Source: JANQNX01 sp965601665
GTDB taxonomy: Bacteria; Pseudomonadota; Gammaproteobacteria; Eutrophobiales; Eutrophobiaceae
Direction: 5' to 3'
NCBI GenBank assembly: GCA_965601665.1
Contig: OZ271833.1
Span: 2,542,001 to 2,606,000, forward strand
DNA: 64,000 nt
Shown piece by piece: positions 19,025-26,941 of the stretch (its first letter is position 1; every line of letters starts with the position of its first letter). Position numbers and translations under genes: made by a program. A model generated the notes under the pieces. The model did not search any database. It was not told the origin of the DNA and worked only from the letters and a program-made list of their open reading frames with translations.

Positions 19025-19532
19025 ACTCTTCGGAGTCAGGACGTGCACGACTGCCAAAATGCTGAATCACTTTGCCGTTTCTATCAACCAGGTACTTGTT
19101 GAAATTCCAGCCCGGCGCTTCTGACTGCTCTGCCAACGCCTTGAAAATAGGGTGTGCATTTTCACCGCGTACCGGAACGGTAGAAAACATGGTAAACGTG
19201 ACGCCATAGTTCATGTAGCAAACCTTGGCAACGCCCGCTTCATCCCTGATTTCCTGGTTGAAAGAATCGCTTGGAAAGCCAAGCACTACCAGTCCGTCTT
19301 CTTTAAACTCGTTATGCAGTGCTTCCAGACCTTCAAACTGCGGGGTGAAACCGCACTTGCTGGCCGTGTTGACGATTAGCAGGGTTTTATCCGAAAAGTC
19401 CTCGCAGATATTGGCGGTTTTGTCGGAGTGTAACAGCCTGAGATCGGCGTCAAAGTAATCGGCACAGGCAGCCTGGGCGGTGGTGACCAGGGCCAGATTC
19501 AGTGTTAAAAACAATAACAATTTACGCATCAT
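18996..19532 (-). CDS. Exported glutathione peroxidase-family thiol peroxidase
   Basis: A 178-residue protein with an N-terminal signal peptide ending near TTAQA, then a glutathione-peroxidase fold. The peroxidatic Cys is in NTASKCGFTPQF, and the conserved WNFNKYLV carries the active-site Trp and Asn. The usual FPCNQFG block reads FPSDSFNQE, so the Cys in that motif is a Ser here while a Gln remains. Reduction of peroxides in the periplasm, probably with thioredoxin-like rather than glutathione donors, is inferred. The ATG at 19532 has a GAGG site 7 nt upstream and is preferred to a TTG at 19544. Confidence 0.88.
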   Translation of the reverse strand: MMRKLLLFLTLNLALVTTAQAACADYFDADLRLLHSDKTANICEDFSDKTLLIVNTASKCGFTPQFEGLEALHNEFKEDGLVVLGFPSDSFNQEIRDEAGVAKVCYMNYGVTFTMFSTVPVRGENAHPIFKALAEQSEAPGWNFNKYLVDRNGKVIQHFGSRARPDSEEFKELIRSSL

Positions 19533-19757
19533 AATAAGCCTCAAAGTTGGGTTGTCTTCACTAGATAGGATTACTACCGATTTAGTTCCTTCTAACCAGG
19601 ACGTTAGATATCGTGTTTGTCGTGGTCAATATAAATCTGGATTTTCAAGGCGATTATTATTAATCTACCTACTTTGTACAGATCAGAAAAATAACTATAA
19701 ACAGTAGCTTTCATTAGAAGACGTACTTCCTTTCAATCAAGAATCTGGATAATTATT

Positions 19758-20069
19758 ATGAGAACCATCATGTCTATTTGCGCGCTGACAATAGCGCTAG
19801 TAGCCATGCCTGTGCTGGCCGAAGGGGATGCAAACAACGGGCGTAAACTGGCAGAAACCTGTCTTGGCTGTCACGCCGGCAAGGTAACCAATGCATCACC
19901 AAATTATCATGTGCCCAAATTGGGCGGGCAACATGCCGATTACATTATCGCCGCCCTGAAGGCCTATCAGGCCGGGCAGCGTTGGCATCCAACCATGCAG
20001 GCGAATGCAGCCCAATTAAGCGAGCAGGATATGGCTGATATCGCCAGTTACCTGTCCAGCGCACTGTAG
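19758..20069 (+). CDS. Small periplasmic class I cytochrome c
   Basis: A 103-residue exported cytochrome. The signal peptide ends near MPVLA; one heme site CLGCH follows in the mature N-terminus, and the distal Met is probably in RWHPTMQANAAQLS. The closing helix ADIASYLSS is typical of cytochrome c553/c554-like proteins. It sits 11 nt upstream of a second, similar cytochrome gene, so the two form a pair that probably shuttles electrons in the periplasm. The terminal acceptor is not evident from this window. Confidence 0.88.
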   Translation: MRTIMSICALTIALVAMPVLAEGDANNGRKLAETCLGCHAGKVTNASPNYHVPKLGGQHADYIIAALKAYQAGQRWHPTMQANAAQLSEQDMADIASYLSSAL

Positions 20070-20080
20070 GAGGTGAGAGT

Positions 20081-20416
20081 ATGACAAAATCACTGCTTTC
20101 CACGTTTATTTCCTTTCTATTAATCATGTTGACTGCGCCCGTCATGGCCGGGGGTGATGCAGCCGCAGGACAGGAGAAATCTGCTGTTTGCGCAGCATGC
20201 CATGGCGCTGATGGCAACAGCACCATTCCGATGAACCCAAGACTCGCTGGTCAATACCCGGATTATATTGTCAGGGCCTTGAAAGACTATAAATCGGGTG
20301 ACCGTCAGAACGCCATTATGAATGGCATTGCGGCAGGTCTGTCAGAGCAGGATATGCAAGACCTGGCCGCGTATTTCTCATCACAATCTGGTTTGAATTC
20401 TCTTCCAAATCCCTGA
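20081..20416 (+). CDS. Small periplasmic class I cytochrome c, tandem partner
   Basis: A 111-residue exported cytochrome with a signal peptide ending near APVMA, heme motif CAACH in SAVCAACHGADGNS, and a likely distal Met in RQNAIMNGIAAGLS. The C-terminal helix MQDLAAYFSS closes the fold. The GDAAAGQEKS opening and GADGNSTIPMNPRLAGQ segment resemble cytochrome c553-type proteins. It is an evident paralogue of the preceding gene. A strong rho-independent terminator follows 24 nt after the stop, so the pair forms one short transcript. Confidence 0.9.
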   Translation: MTKSLLSTFISFLLIMLTAPVMAGGDAAAGQEKSAVCAACHGADGNSTIPMNPRLAGQYPDYIVRALKDYKSGDRQNAIMNGIAAGLSEQDMQDLAAYFSSQSGLNSLPNP

Positions 20417-20439
20417 TAGCAGGCACATCAGGTACAAAA

Positions 20440-20465
20440 AGCCCGCTTTGCGGGCTTTTTTTTTG
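20440..20465 (+). terminator. Rho-independent terminator after the cytochrome pair
   Basis: The inverted repeat AGCCCGC-TTT-GCGGGCT is followed at once by nine T residues. It lies 23 nt after the second cytochrome stop codon and reads in the same direction. Confidence 0.92.
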
Positions 20466-20554
20466 TCCAGTACATGCAGGCTGTGAAGGGTTGTTACCTG
20501 AACGGGGCCAACTCCCTGCTGTCTGTAAGGCAAAATTTAAATAGGAGAATATTC

Positions 20555-20647
20555 ATGGTAGCCCAGGAATTACTGGTATTACTGATACCGATGGCGCTTG
20601 CTGTTTACATGTTGCTCAGTGAAGTAACGCCACCAGAACAAAGCTGA
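20555..20647 (+). CDS. 30-residue single-span membrane microprotein
   Basis: A short frame with good translation signals: ATG at 20555 preceded by TAGGAGA at 5-11 nt. The product begins MVAQELLVLLIPMALAVYML and ends with Glu, Pro, Pro, Glu, Gln, Ser. About 18 hydrophobic residues form one membrane helix with a short polar C-terminus. It follows the cytochrome terminator and precedes an exported protein gene by 15 nt, so it is probably the first gene of that transcript. I know no family. Short hydrophobic subunits of respiratory complexes look similar, but that is only a suggestion. Confidence 0.5.
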   Translation: MVAQELLVLLIPMALAVYMLLSEVTPPEQS

Positions 20648-20662
20648 AAAAAGGAAAATCGT

Positions 20663-21124
20663 ATGAATTTATTCAATAATCTCGCTTTCAGTTTGTTCCT
20701 GGTGTCACTGTTAACTATTACAGACCGGGTATCTGCGGCAGACATTAGCGGATACAGGGACACGGCAGAGCGCGTGCAGAAAAACAAGGGCATTGAACTG
20801 GTATTGTTCAAAAAAATGACAGAAGCAAAGATGGAGCATTTTTCAGTGAGAAACACGACATCCCGGCCTGTCAGCGATATTTCCGGTTACATTATCTACA
20901 AGGATATGTACGGCGAGCAGATTACATCGCAACCATTTGAAATTAATGCCACCCTTGTTCCCGGCGCGGCTAAATTAACGTCGATCACCAGTTTCGACCA
21001 GGAACAAAAATACAGCTTTCACCTGAATTTTGACCCCCGTGGCATTCCACCAGGTGTTATCCCATTCATGGTGGAATTGGCGGATATTTCATACAAGGTC
21101 ATCTCTTCCCGCCAGGTCCGCTGA
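20663..21124 (+). CDS. Hypothetical exported protein
   Basis: A 153-residue protein with a signal peptide (MNLFNN start, hydrophobic core, cleavage near RVSA). The mature part begins with a helix and then seems mainly beta: FSVRNTTSRPVSDISGYIIY and alternating strands up to ISYKVISSRQVR. This could be an immunoglobulin-like fold of the kind that measures 'intrinsic' protein contacts, but I recognise no family. It lies 15 nt after the 30-residue microprotein and is probably cotranscribed with it. No function is proposed. Confidence 0.6.
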   Translation: MNLFNNLAFSLFLVSLLTITDRVSAADISGYRDTAERVQKNKGIELVLFKKMTEAKMEHFSVRNTTSRPVSDISGYIIYKDMYGEQITSQPFEINATLVPGAAKLTSITSFDQEQKYSFHLNFDPRGIPPGVIPFMVELADISYKVISSRQVR

Positions 21125-21296
21125 CGGGCCGACGTACTTACTGATTCGACATTGCCTGGACACCAGCACAAGACAGGCAATGCTCATAGTACATTTGGGT
21201 TAATAAAAATATATATAAAACAATATATTGGCTTATAGCATTCGCTTTGTGCAACGAGTAGAATATCGTTTGTCCATTACATTTAACGGGGTCGAA

Positions 21297-22238
21297 ATGG
21301 ACCGGACAAATTTTTACAAAACTGCTATCCAGAGCCTGAATACGCTGCAGCAGCAGTGTCCATTTGGCCTATGGATGTTCACCAAGGCCATGCCCGCAGA
21401 AGATGAATGGATTGCATTAGTTACCCATGATTCTAGCTACGGTGTATCCGACGGCGACGTCTTTCGCTGGTCTGATTCGTTTTGTTCACGCATGGTCAAT
21501 CAAGAAGGGCCCCGACTGGTTCCAGACGTCAAGGATGTGCCAGCCTACCTTGATGCACCAATCTCGGGCAATTTCAATATTGCGTCCTATGTCGGCATGC
21601 CCTTACAAACTTCAGACGGATCATTGTTTGGCACCCTTTGCGGTATTGATAAACATACAAAAAAACCGGAGCAACTGGAGCAAAACAGTGTTTTGTTTGA
21701 AACCGTCGCGTTGTTGCTGATGCGTGTTTACGAGCAGGAAATTGAACTGGTCGAGATAAGGCGTGCGTATGAAAAACTCAGCCTGATATCACAAACGGAT
21801 TACCTGACCGGTATAATGAACCTTCGTGGCTGGAAAACCATGCTGCAGTCCGAGGAAACCCGTAGCAGGCGTTACGGTACGCCATGTGCTATCGCTATCG
21901 TCGATATGAATAATCTGAAGATCGTTAATGACAGGCACGGTCACGATGTCGGAGATCGCATGATTATTAAACTGGCGAATATTCTGGAAAAATCAGTACG
22001 GGAAACAGACATTATTGCGCGTATTGGTGGCGACGAGTTTGGCATTTTTATTTACAAGTCGAAACCTGCAGAAACAGATAAACTGATACAACGAATACAT
22101 GAAGACCTTGCAGCTAATGACATCAGCGCCGCAGTTGGTTATAGCCAGTTTAGCGCTGGCAAGGATTTTCAACGTATGCTGACAGAGGCTGACCAAAACA
22201 TGTACTCTGTCAAACGCAGTATGAAACAGAATAACTAG
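21297..22238 (+). CDS. GAF-GGDEF diguanylate cyclase
   Basis: A 313-residue cytoplasmic protein from the ATG at 21297; the frame opens earlier at a TTG at 21228, but the first 23 residues are not domain-like. Residues about 10-150 form a GAF-like sensory domain (FCSRMVNQEGPRLVPDVK, YVGMPLQTSDGSLFGTLCGI). Residues about 160-310 form a GGDEF domain with intact IARIGGDEFGIF and an RETD I-site five residues before it, so product-inhibited c-di-GMP synthesis is expected. The BLUF photoreceptor gene follows by 36 nt and may control or be controlled by it. Confidence 0.88.
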   Translation: MDRTNFYKTAIQSLNTLQQQCPFGLWMFTKAMPAEDEWIALVTHDSSYGVSDGDVFRWSDSFCSRMVNQEGPRLVPDVKDVPAYLDAPISGNFNIASYVGMPLQTSDGSLFGTLCGIDKHTKKPEQLEQNSVLFETVALLLMRVYEQEIELVEIRRAYEKLSLISQTDYLTGIMNLRGWKTMLQSEETRSRRYGTPCAIAIVDMNNLKIVNDRHGHDVGDRMIIKLANILEKSVRETDIIARIGGDEFGIFIYKSKPAETDKLIQRIHEDLAANDISAAVGYSQFSAGKDFQRMLTEADQNMYSVKRSMKQNN

Positions 22239-22274
22239 ACTATCACTGACGGTAACGAGCAATAGGACGGTCTC

Positions 22275-22760
22275 ATGACGGATGTTGCAGCTATCAGCCC
22301 GGATACGCCTTATCGCTGTTTATACTATAGCAAGGCGAAAAAACCGCTTTCAGATGCAGAATTGACTGAACTGGAGGAGTGGTGTGTCAAAAAGAACACG
22401 GAATTCAACGTGACCGGCTATCTGGTCTATTACGATGAGTCATTCATCCAGTACATTGAAGGCCGCTATATGGATATTAGTAAATTAATGGAAAACATTG
22501 AAAAGGATGAACGCCACGATATCAGGGTTCGGCTGGAGGAGAGCATGGATACGGGCAGGTTATTTCCAGACTGGCGAATGCGCGTATTTTCCCGTTTACG
22601 TGACTCTGATATGGAAGGCGTGCTATTCGTGCATCTCGCCACCATGGAGAAATTCAGACAAGGCACTGATTCAGACAAGATTGCGTGGAACCTGGTTGAC
22701 ATAATGAGCCAGGTTTTCAGGATTTCTTCTGCTGACAGACAGTCTCCGGTATTGAAATAG
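22275..22760 (+). CDS. BLUF-domain blue-light photoreceptor
   Basis: A 161-residue stand-alone BLUF (blue light using FAD) protein. All residues of the photochemical network are present at canonical spacing: Tyr17, Asn41, Gln59 (in FIQYIEG), Trp100 and Met102 (in PDWRM), matching Tyr21, Asn45, Gln63, Trp104 and Met106 of AppA. The domain occupies residues about 12-110; a helical C-terminal extension of about 50 residues (MEKFRQGTDSDKIAW) has no known output domain and probably contacts a partner. It lies 36 nt downstream of a GAF-GGDEF gene with an AGGACGG ribosome-binding site, which suggests light control of c-di-GMP. Confidence 0.88.
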   Translation: MTDVAAISPDTPYRCLYYSKAKKPLSDAELTELEEWCVKKNTEFNVTGYLVYYDESFIQYIEGRYMDISKLMENIEKDERHDIRVRLEESMDTGRLFPDWRMRVFSRLRDSDMEGVLFVHLATMEKFRQGTDSDKIAWNLVDIMSQVFRISSADRQSPVLK

Positions 22761-22922
22761 CTATCCGCCTTCTTCGGCACTGGCTTGTTTTATCATTTCA
22801 TGGCACATAACTTGCACTAGTTCCTAGTACTTTCGGGCTACCATACTTCGATGCAGCAAACGCATTGGTAGCGTGATTAAGAGCGGACAGGTTTACCCGG
22901 ACTACTAAAGAATACTGGGACT

Positions 22923-25016
22923 ATGGCGAATATACACTTGAAGTGGCTGGACAGTATCGGCGCGGCAACGTTTGTCATTGATGCGTCGAGACATGTTGTT
23001 TACTGGAACAAGGCCTGTGAAATCCTGACAGGCCTTGCAGCAAGTGAAGTGATGAATACCCGGAAACACTGGCGGGGTTTTTATGACACTGAACGCCCCT
23101 GTCTCGCCGATCTCGTATTGGAAGATAACTGGCTGAGCAATAGTGAACTCTACGATCACATCGAGAGATCGATGCATTATGAGCGGGGACTACGCGCCAG
23201 TAACTGGTGTCAGACGCCAGCCGGACTGAAGTACCTCATCTTTGAGGCCAATGCTTTCTTTGACGATGATGGGCAATTGCAAGGTGTTGTTGAGACACTC
23301 AGGGATGCCAGCCAGTTGATGCAGACCACGCTTGATTTGAGAAAGCTGGAGCGTGCAGTAGAGCATAGTACGGCTGCAGTCTATATAACCGATCCTTTCG
23401 GGAAAATTGAATATATCAATCCCATGTACACGGAAATCACTGGCTACACCGAGCAAGAGGTGATTGGCCGCAAACCAAGTATATTGAAATCAGGATTTAC
23501 CTCCGAAAAAGTCTACAGTCAACTGTGGCAATCGCTCGCAGAAGGCAAGACATGGCAGGGAAATATATATAACAAGCGCAAGGATGGCACCTTTTACTGG
23601 TCACGTAATTCAATGGCAGCAGTCAGGGGGAATGACGACAAAATCATCAATTTCGTTGCTATCCAGGAGGACATTACAACAGAAATCGAACTGCAACAGC
23701 AGCTAGAACACCAGGCCCGTTTTGATCACCTAACTTCTCTGCTCAACCGGTGTGAATTTGAAATACGCTTGAACGATTTGCTGAACTATGAGTGCCGAAA
23801 AAATACGGCACACGTTATTTGTTTTATAGACCTGGACCAATTCAAGGTAGTAAATGACTGTGGGGGACACCATGCCGGGGACTATTTGTTGTTGGAAGTA
23901 GCCAACCTGATAAAAAGTTGTGTGCGAAACCGGGATGCCGTTGCAAGACTTGGTGGCGATGAATTTGCAATATTACTGAAAGAATGCAGCCTGAAAAAAG
24001 CACAAAAAATTGCCGAAAAGGTTCTGGGCAAAATTGACAGTTATCGTCTTAATTATGAAGACAGGGTCTATCGAGTGAGTGCCAGCGTAGGGCTTTATGA
24101 GTTCACTAGCGACGAAAAAGATATTGTCCAGATTATGAAGAATGTCGATTCTGCCTGTTATCTTGCCAAGGAACAGGGGCGCAACAGAATTGTTGTTTAC
24201 AATCAGTGTGATGTTCATGGTGAACAAAGGGACAGACAGGTAACAATTGTTGCTGCAATAGAAAGGGCGCTGGATGAAGATCGATTTGTTATCTATGCCC
24301 AACCCATTGAGGCGTTGGCACAGGATAGCAGTGGCCATCATTATGAATTACTTATCCGAATGCTGGACGATAATGGTGAAATAGTCGCGCCAGGTTTATT
24401 CCTGCCTGTAGCGGAGCGGTATTTCAAGGCATCAAGGATCGATCGCTGGATGATTAAAAACGCATTCGAAACATTAATGCAAAATAAGCATTTCCTTGCG
24501 GATACGGATACGATTTCAATCAACCTCTCAGGGCAATCGATGACGGATGACTTTTTACTCAATTATATCGTCGACCAGTTGGACAAAACCATGGTTCGCG
24601 GAGACAAGATTTGTTTCGAGATTACTGAAACAGCAGCGATAAGTAATATTGAACGTGCAGAAAAGTTTATTCTTAAGTTAGGAAGTTATGATTGTCGTTT
24701 TTCGCTGGATGACTTTGGTAGTGGTCTGTCCTCATTTGGTTACCTGAGAAAATTACCGGTGCACTACCTGAAGATAGACGGTAGCTTTGTAAAAAATATT
24801 CATAAAGACAAGATTAACCTGGCCATGGTCAAATCAATTAAGGAGGTCGGTCAGGTAATGGGAAAAAAGACTATCGCCGAGTTTGTTGAAAACGACGAAA
24901 TAAAAACTCTGCTCCATGGTATCGGTATTGACTTTGCACAAGGTTACGGAATCGCCAGGCCACAGCCCCTGGAAGACCTAATCAACTCTGCGCCCGGTAA
25001 CGAAACCCGGCATTAA
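22923..25016 (+). CDS. PAS-PAS-GGDEF-EAL c-di-GMP enzyme
   Basis: A 697-residue protein without membrane segments. The domains are an N-terminal PAS (about 5-130), a second PAS (about 140-260; GKIEYINPMYTEITGYTEQEV), GGDEF (about 265-430; ARLGGDEFAIL, RNRD I-site) and EAL (about 440-690). The EAL signature reads ELLIR, keeping the catalytic Glu, and DDFGSGLSSFGYL with LKIDGSFVKNI are intact. Both activities are therefore possible; which one dominates is not visible. It is the second c-di-GMP gene in a run of three and starts 162 nt after the BLUF gene. Confidence 0.9.
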   Translation: MANIHLKWLDSIGAATFVIDASRHVVYWNKACEILTGLAASEVMNTRKHWRGFYDTERPCLADLVLEDNWLSNSELYDHIERSMHYERGLRASNWCQTPAGLKYLIFEANAFFDDDGQLQGVVETLRDASQLMQTTLDLRKLERAVEHSTAAVYITDPFGKIEYINPMYTEITGYTEQEVIGRKPSILKSGFTSEKVYSQLWQSLAEGKTWQGNIYNKRKDGTFYWSRNSMAAVRGNDDKIINFVAIQEDITTEIELQQQLEHQARFDHLTSLLNRCEFEIRLNDLLNYECRKNTAHVICFIDLDQFKVVNDCGGHHAGDYLLLEVANLIKSCVRNRDAVARLGGDEFAILLKECSLKKAQKIAEKVLGKIDSYRLNYEDRVYRVSASVGLYEFTSDEKDIVQIMKNVDSACYLAKEQGRNRIVVYNQCDVHGEQRDRQVTIVAAIERALDEDRFVIYAQPIEALAQDSSGHHYELLIRMLDDNGEIVAPGLFLPVAERYFKASRIDRWMIKNAFETLMQNKHFLADTDTISINLSGQSMTDDFLLNYIVDQLDKTMVRGDKICFEITETAAISNIERAEKFILKLGSYDCRFSLDDFGSGLSSFGYLRKLPVHYLKIDGSFVKNIHKDKINLAMVKSIKEVGQVMGKKTIAEFVENDEIKTLLHGIGIDFAQGYGIARPQPLEDLINSAPGNETRH

Positions 25017-25088
25017 AACTATCAGGCGTATTTAGGAATTTAACAACATTACCAATTAAACAAAGACAAATATAGTTCTAATATAACA

Positions 25089-26078
25089 ATGCAAGAACCA
25101 CGTATACCTGATAACGAAGAAGAAAGACTCGCCTGTCTTAACAGTCTGGATATTCTTGATACGCCGCCAGAGCGTATTTATGATCAGGTAACAGCACTCG
25201 CTGCTGATATTCTTGACGTGCCTATCGCGCTTGTTTCTATTGTAGACAGGGAACGACAATGGTTTAAATCCAAATGTGGCCTGGATGCCGATGAAACAGG
25301 GCGCGATATTTCCTTTTGTGGTCACGTTGTTTTTACTAACCAGCCATTAACTATTCCTGACACACTGCAAGACGAACGCTTTGCCGATAATCCGCTGGTG
25401 ACCGGAGAACCAAAAATTCGTTTTTATGCAGGATTGCCGATTACTATAAAAGACAATATCACCGTTGGTACACTTTGCGTTATTGATACCAAACCGAGAC
25501 AGTTAACCGAAGAACAGATAAGACGGTTTCATCAATTAAAATCAATCGTGGAAGAATCGTTTATTGCCATACGAAACTCACTTACGGATCCACTTACGTC
25601 GACATTTAACAGGCGCATGCTTGGGCAAATAGGGGAGAAACTCATTGCTAAGGTTAATCGTGATAAGATGACGTTTGCCTGTGCAAGCATTGATATCGAT
25701 TTTTTCAAAAACATCAATGACACGCATGGTCACGAGGCGGGTGACAAAATACTTGTCAACTTTGCCAGTTTCCTGCAGCAACAGTTGAGAAAAGAAGATT
25801 ACTTGTTCAGGATTGGCGGCGAGGAATTTTGTATTCTTTTTCCGGGAACAACAGCATCAAAGGCAACGCACTATGTTGAACGACTTGTAGAATCGCTGAG
25901 AAACAAGGTGTTTTCTTATAACAACAGTCAATTTAACCTCACAGCAAGTATTGGCATCACGGAATATCAAAAACACGATATAAGCATTGATTCCGTGCTT
26001 AAGAAAGCTGATCTTTGTTTATATGAATCGAAGAGCCATGGCAGGGACAGGATTACAGTCTTTTCCCAAACTGGCTGA
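25089..26078 (+). CDS. GAF-GGDEF diguanylate cyclase
   Basis: A 329-residue cytoplasmic protein. The N-terminus carries the EEERLACLNSLDILDTPPE opening that commonly precedes GAF domains; GAF spans about residues 20-160 with ISFCGHVVFT and FYAGLPITIKDNITVGTLC. GGDEF occupies about 165-325 with a GGEEF active site (RIGGEEFCILFPG) and an RKED I-site five residues before it. Diguanylate cyclase activity is expected. It has its own upstream AT-rich leader of about 70 nt after the PAS-PAS-GGDEF-EAL gene. Confidence 0.9.
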   Translation: MQEPRIPDNEEERLACLNSLDILDTPPERIYDQVTALAADILDVPIALVSIVDRERQWFKSKCGLDADETGRDISFCGHVVFTNQPLTIPDTLQDERFADNPLVTGEPKIRFYAGLPITIKDNITVGTLCVIDTKPRQLTEEQIRRFHQLKSIVEESFIAIRNSLTDPLTSTFNRRMLGQIGEKLIAKVNRDKMTFACASIDIDFFKNINDTHGHEAGDKILVNFASFLQQQLRKEDYLFRIGGEEFCILFPGTTASKATHYVERLVESLRNKVFSYNNSQFNLTASIGITEYQKHDISIDSVLKKADLCLYESKSHGRDRITVFSQTG

Positions 26079-26173
26079 CATAACGAAATAGAAGTCGGTT
26101 TTATTGTTAATACTACCGCAATAGTCGCCGCGTAGACTTTGTTTAGTGGTATTAATGATATACGCTTCTACAA

Positions 26174-26737
26174 GTGTCAAAGTCGGCTAACAATGTATCC
26201 ACCCCTGACAGGTTAAGGCAATATAAAGCACTCGCCCAACTGTTAGACGGGCGTCAACTATTGATACGGGCGATACGTCCTGAAGATAAAACCGCGTTAC
26301 AAAATGGTGTGCAGAACCTGGAGCCGGAATCTGCATACTTTCGTTTTTTCCAGCCAAAGCAGGAATTATCGCGCGCAGAACTGATCTATTTAACCGAGCT
26401 GGATTTTTCAAACCATGTTGCATTGCTGGCCATCATCGATGATGGTAGCGAAGAATTGGTTGTTGGTGGCTCACGCTATATTGTCTGTCAGCATGAGCCA
26501 TACTTGATAGCTGAACTTACTTTCGCAGTGAATGATGAATACCACGGTCTTGGTATTGGAACCTTGTTGCTTAAACACATGGTTGAGGTCGCAAGATCAA
26601 CCAATATTCAGGAGCTTCATGCCAGCGTTTTGCCAGACAACCTGAAGATGTTAAGTGTTTTTGCCAACTCCGGTATACCGCATCGTCGTTACATTGACGG
26701 TGGTGTCGTGGAGCACGTCTTCCCTCTACAGCAGTAA
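26174..26737 (+). CDS. GNAT-family N-acetyltransferase
   Basis: A 187-residue acetyltransferase domain with a GTG start. Residues about 25-185 follow the GNAT fold: motif A is NDEYHGLGIGTLLLKHM with the acetyl-CoA pyrophosphate loop HGLGIG, preceded by the strand AELTFAV and followed by LHASVLPDNLKMLSVF. The LLIRAIRPEDKTAL opening and overall sequence resemble the acetyltransferase module of Pat/YfiQ-type protein acetyltransferases, but the acyl-CoA-synthetase-like part is absent. The substrate is unknown. A start further downstream cannot be excluded. Confidence 0.8.
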   Translation: MSKSANNVSTPDRLRQYKALAQLLDGRQLLIRAIRPEDKTALQNGVQNLEPESAYFRFFQPKQELSRAELIYLTELDFSNHVALLAIIDDGSEELVVGGSRYIVCQHEPYLIAELTFAVNDEYHGLGIGTLLLKHMVEVARSTNIQELHASVLPDNLKMLSVFANSGIPHRRYIDGGVVEHVFPLQQ

Positions 26738-26874
26738 GTGACATTTACAGCCGTTAAAGGTTTTTACCACATCTTCCTTGCTGATGGGTATTGAACAATG
26801 TTTATCCGCATTGCCTGCAAAACATGCTGCATTGGCTCAGTAGTGCTTCAGCCAATTTCGTCTTATACAAAAAT

Positions 26875-26893
26875 GAAATTGATAATCATTCCT
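26875..26893 (+). promoter_or_regulatory. Fur box upstream of the siderophore receptor
   Basis: The 19-mer GAAATTGATAATCATTCCT matches 14 of 19 positions of the classical Fur box (alternating GATAAT/ATTATC hexamers) and lies 48 nt before the receptor ATG, in an AT-rich promoter region. Iron repression of the receptor is inferred. Confidence 0.7.
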
Positions 26894-26941
26894 ATTGTCA
26901 TTATTATGTAATGTTTATATTTCCAAAGTTAAGGCTAAATA

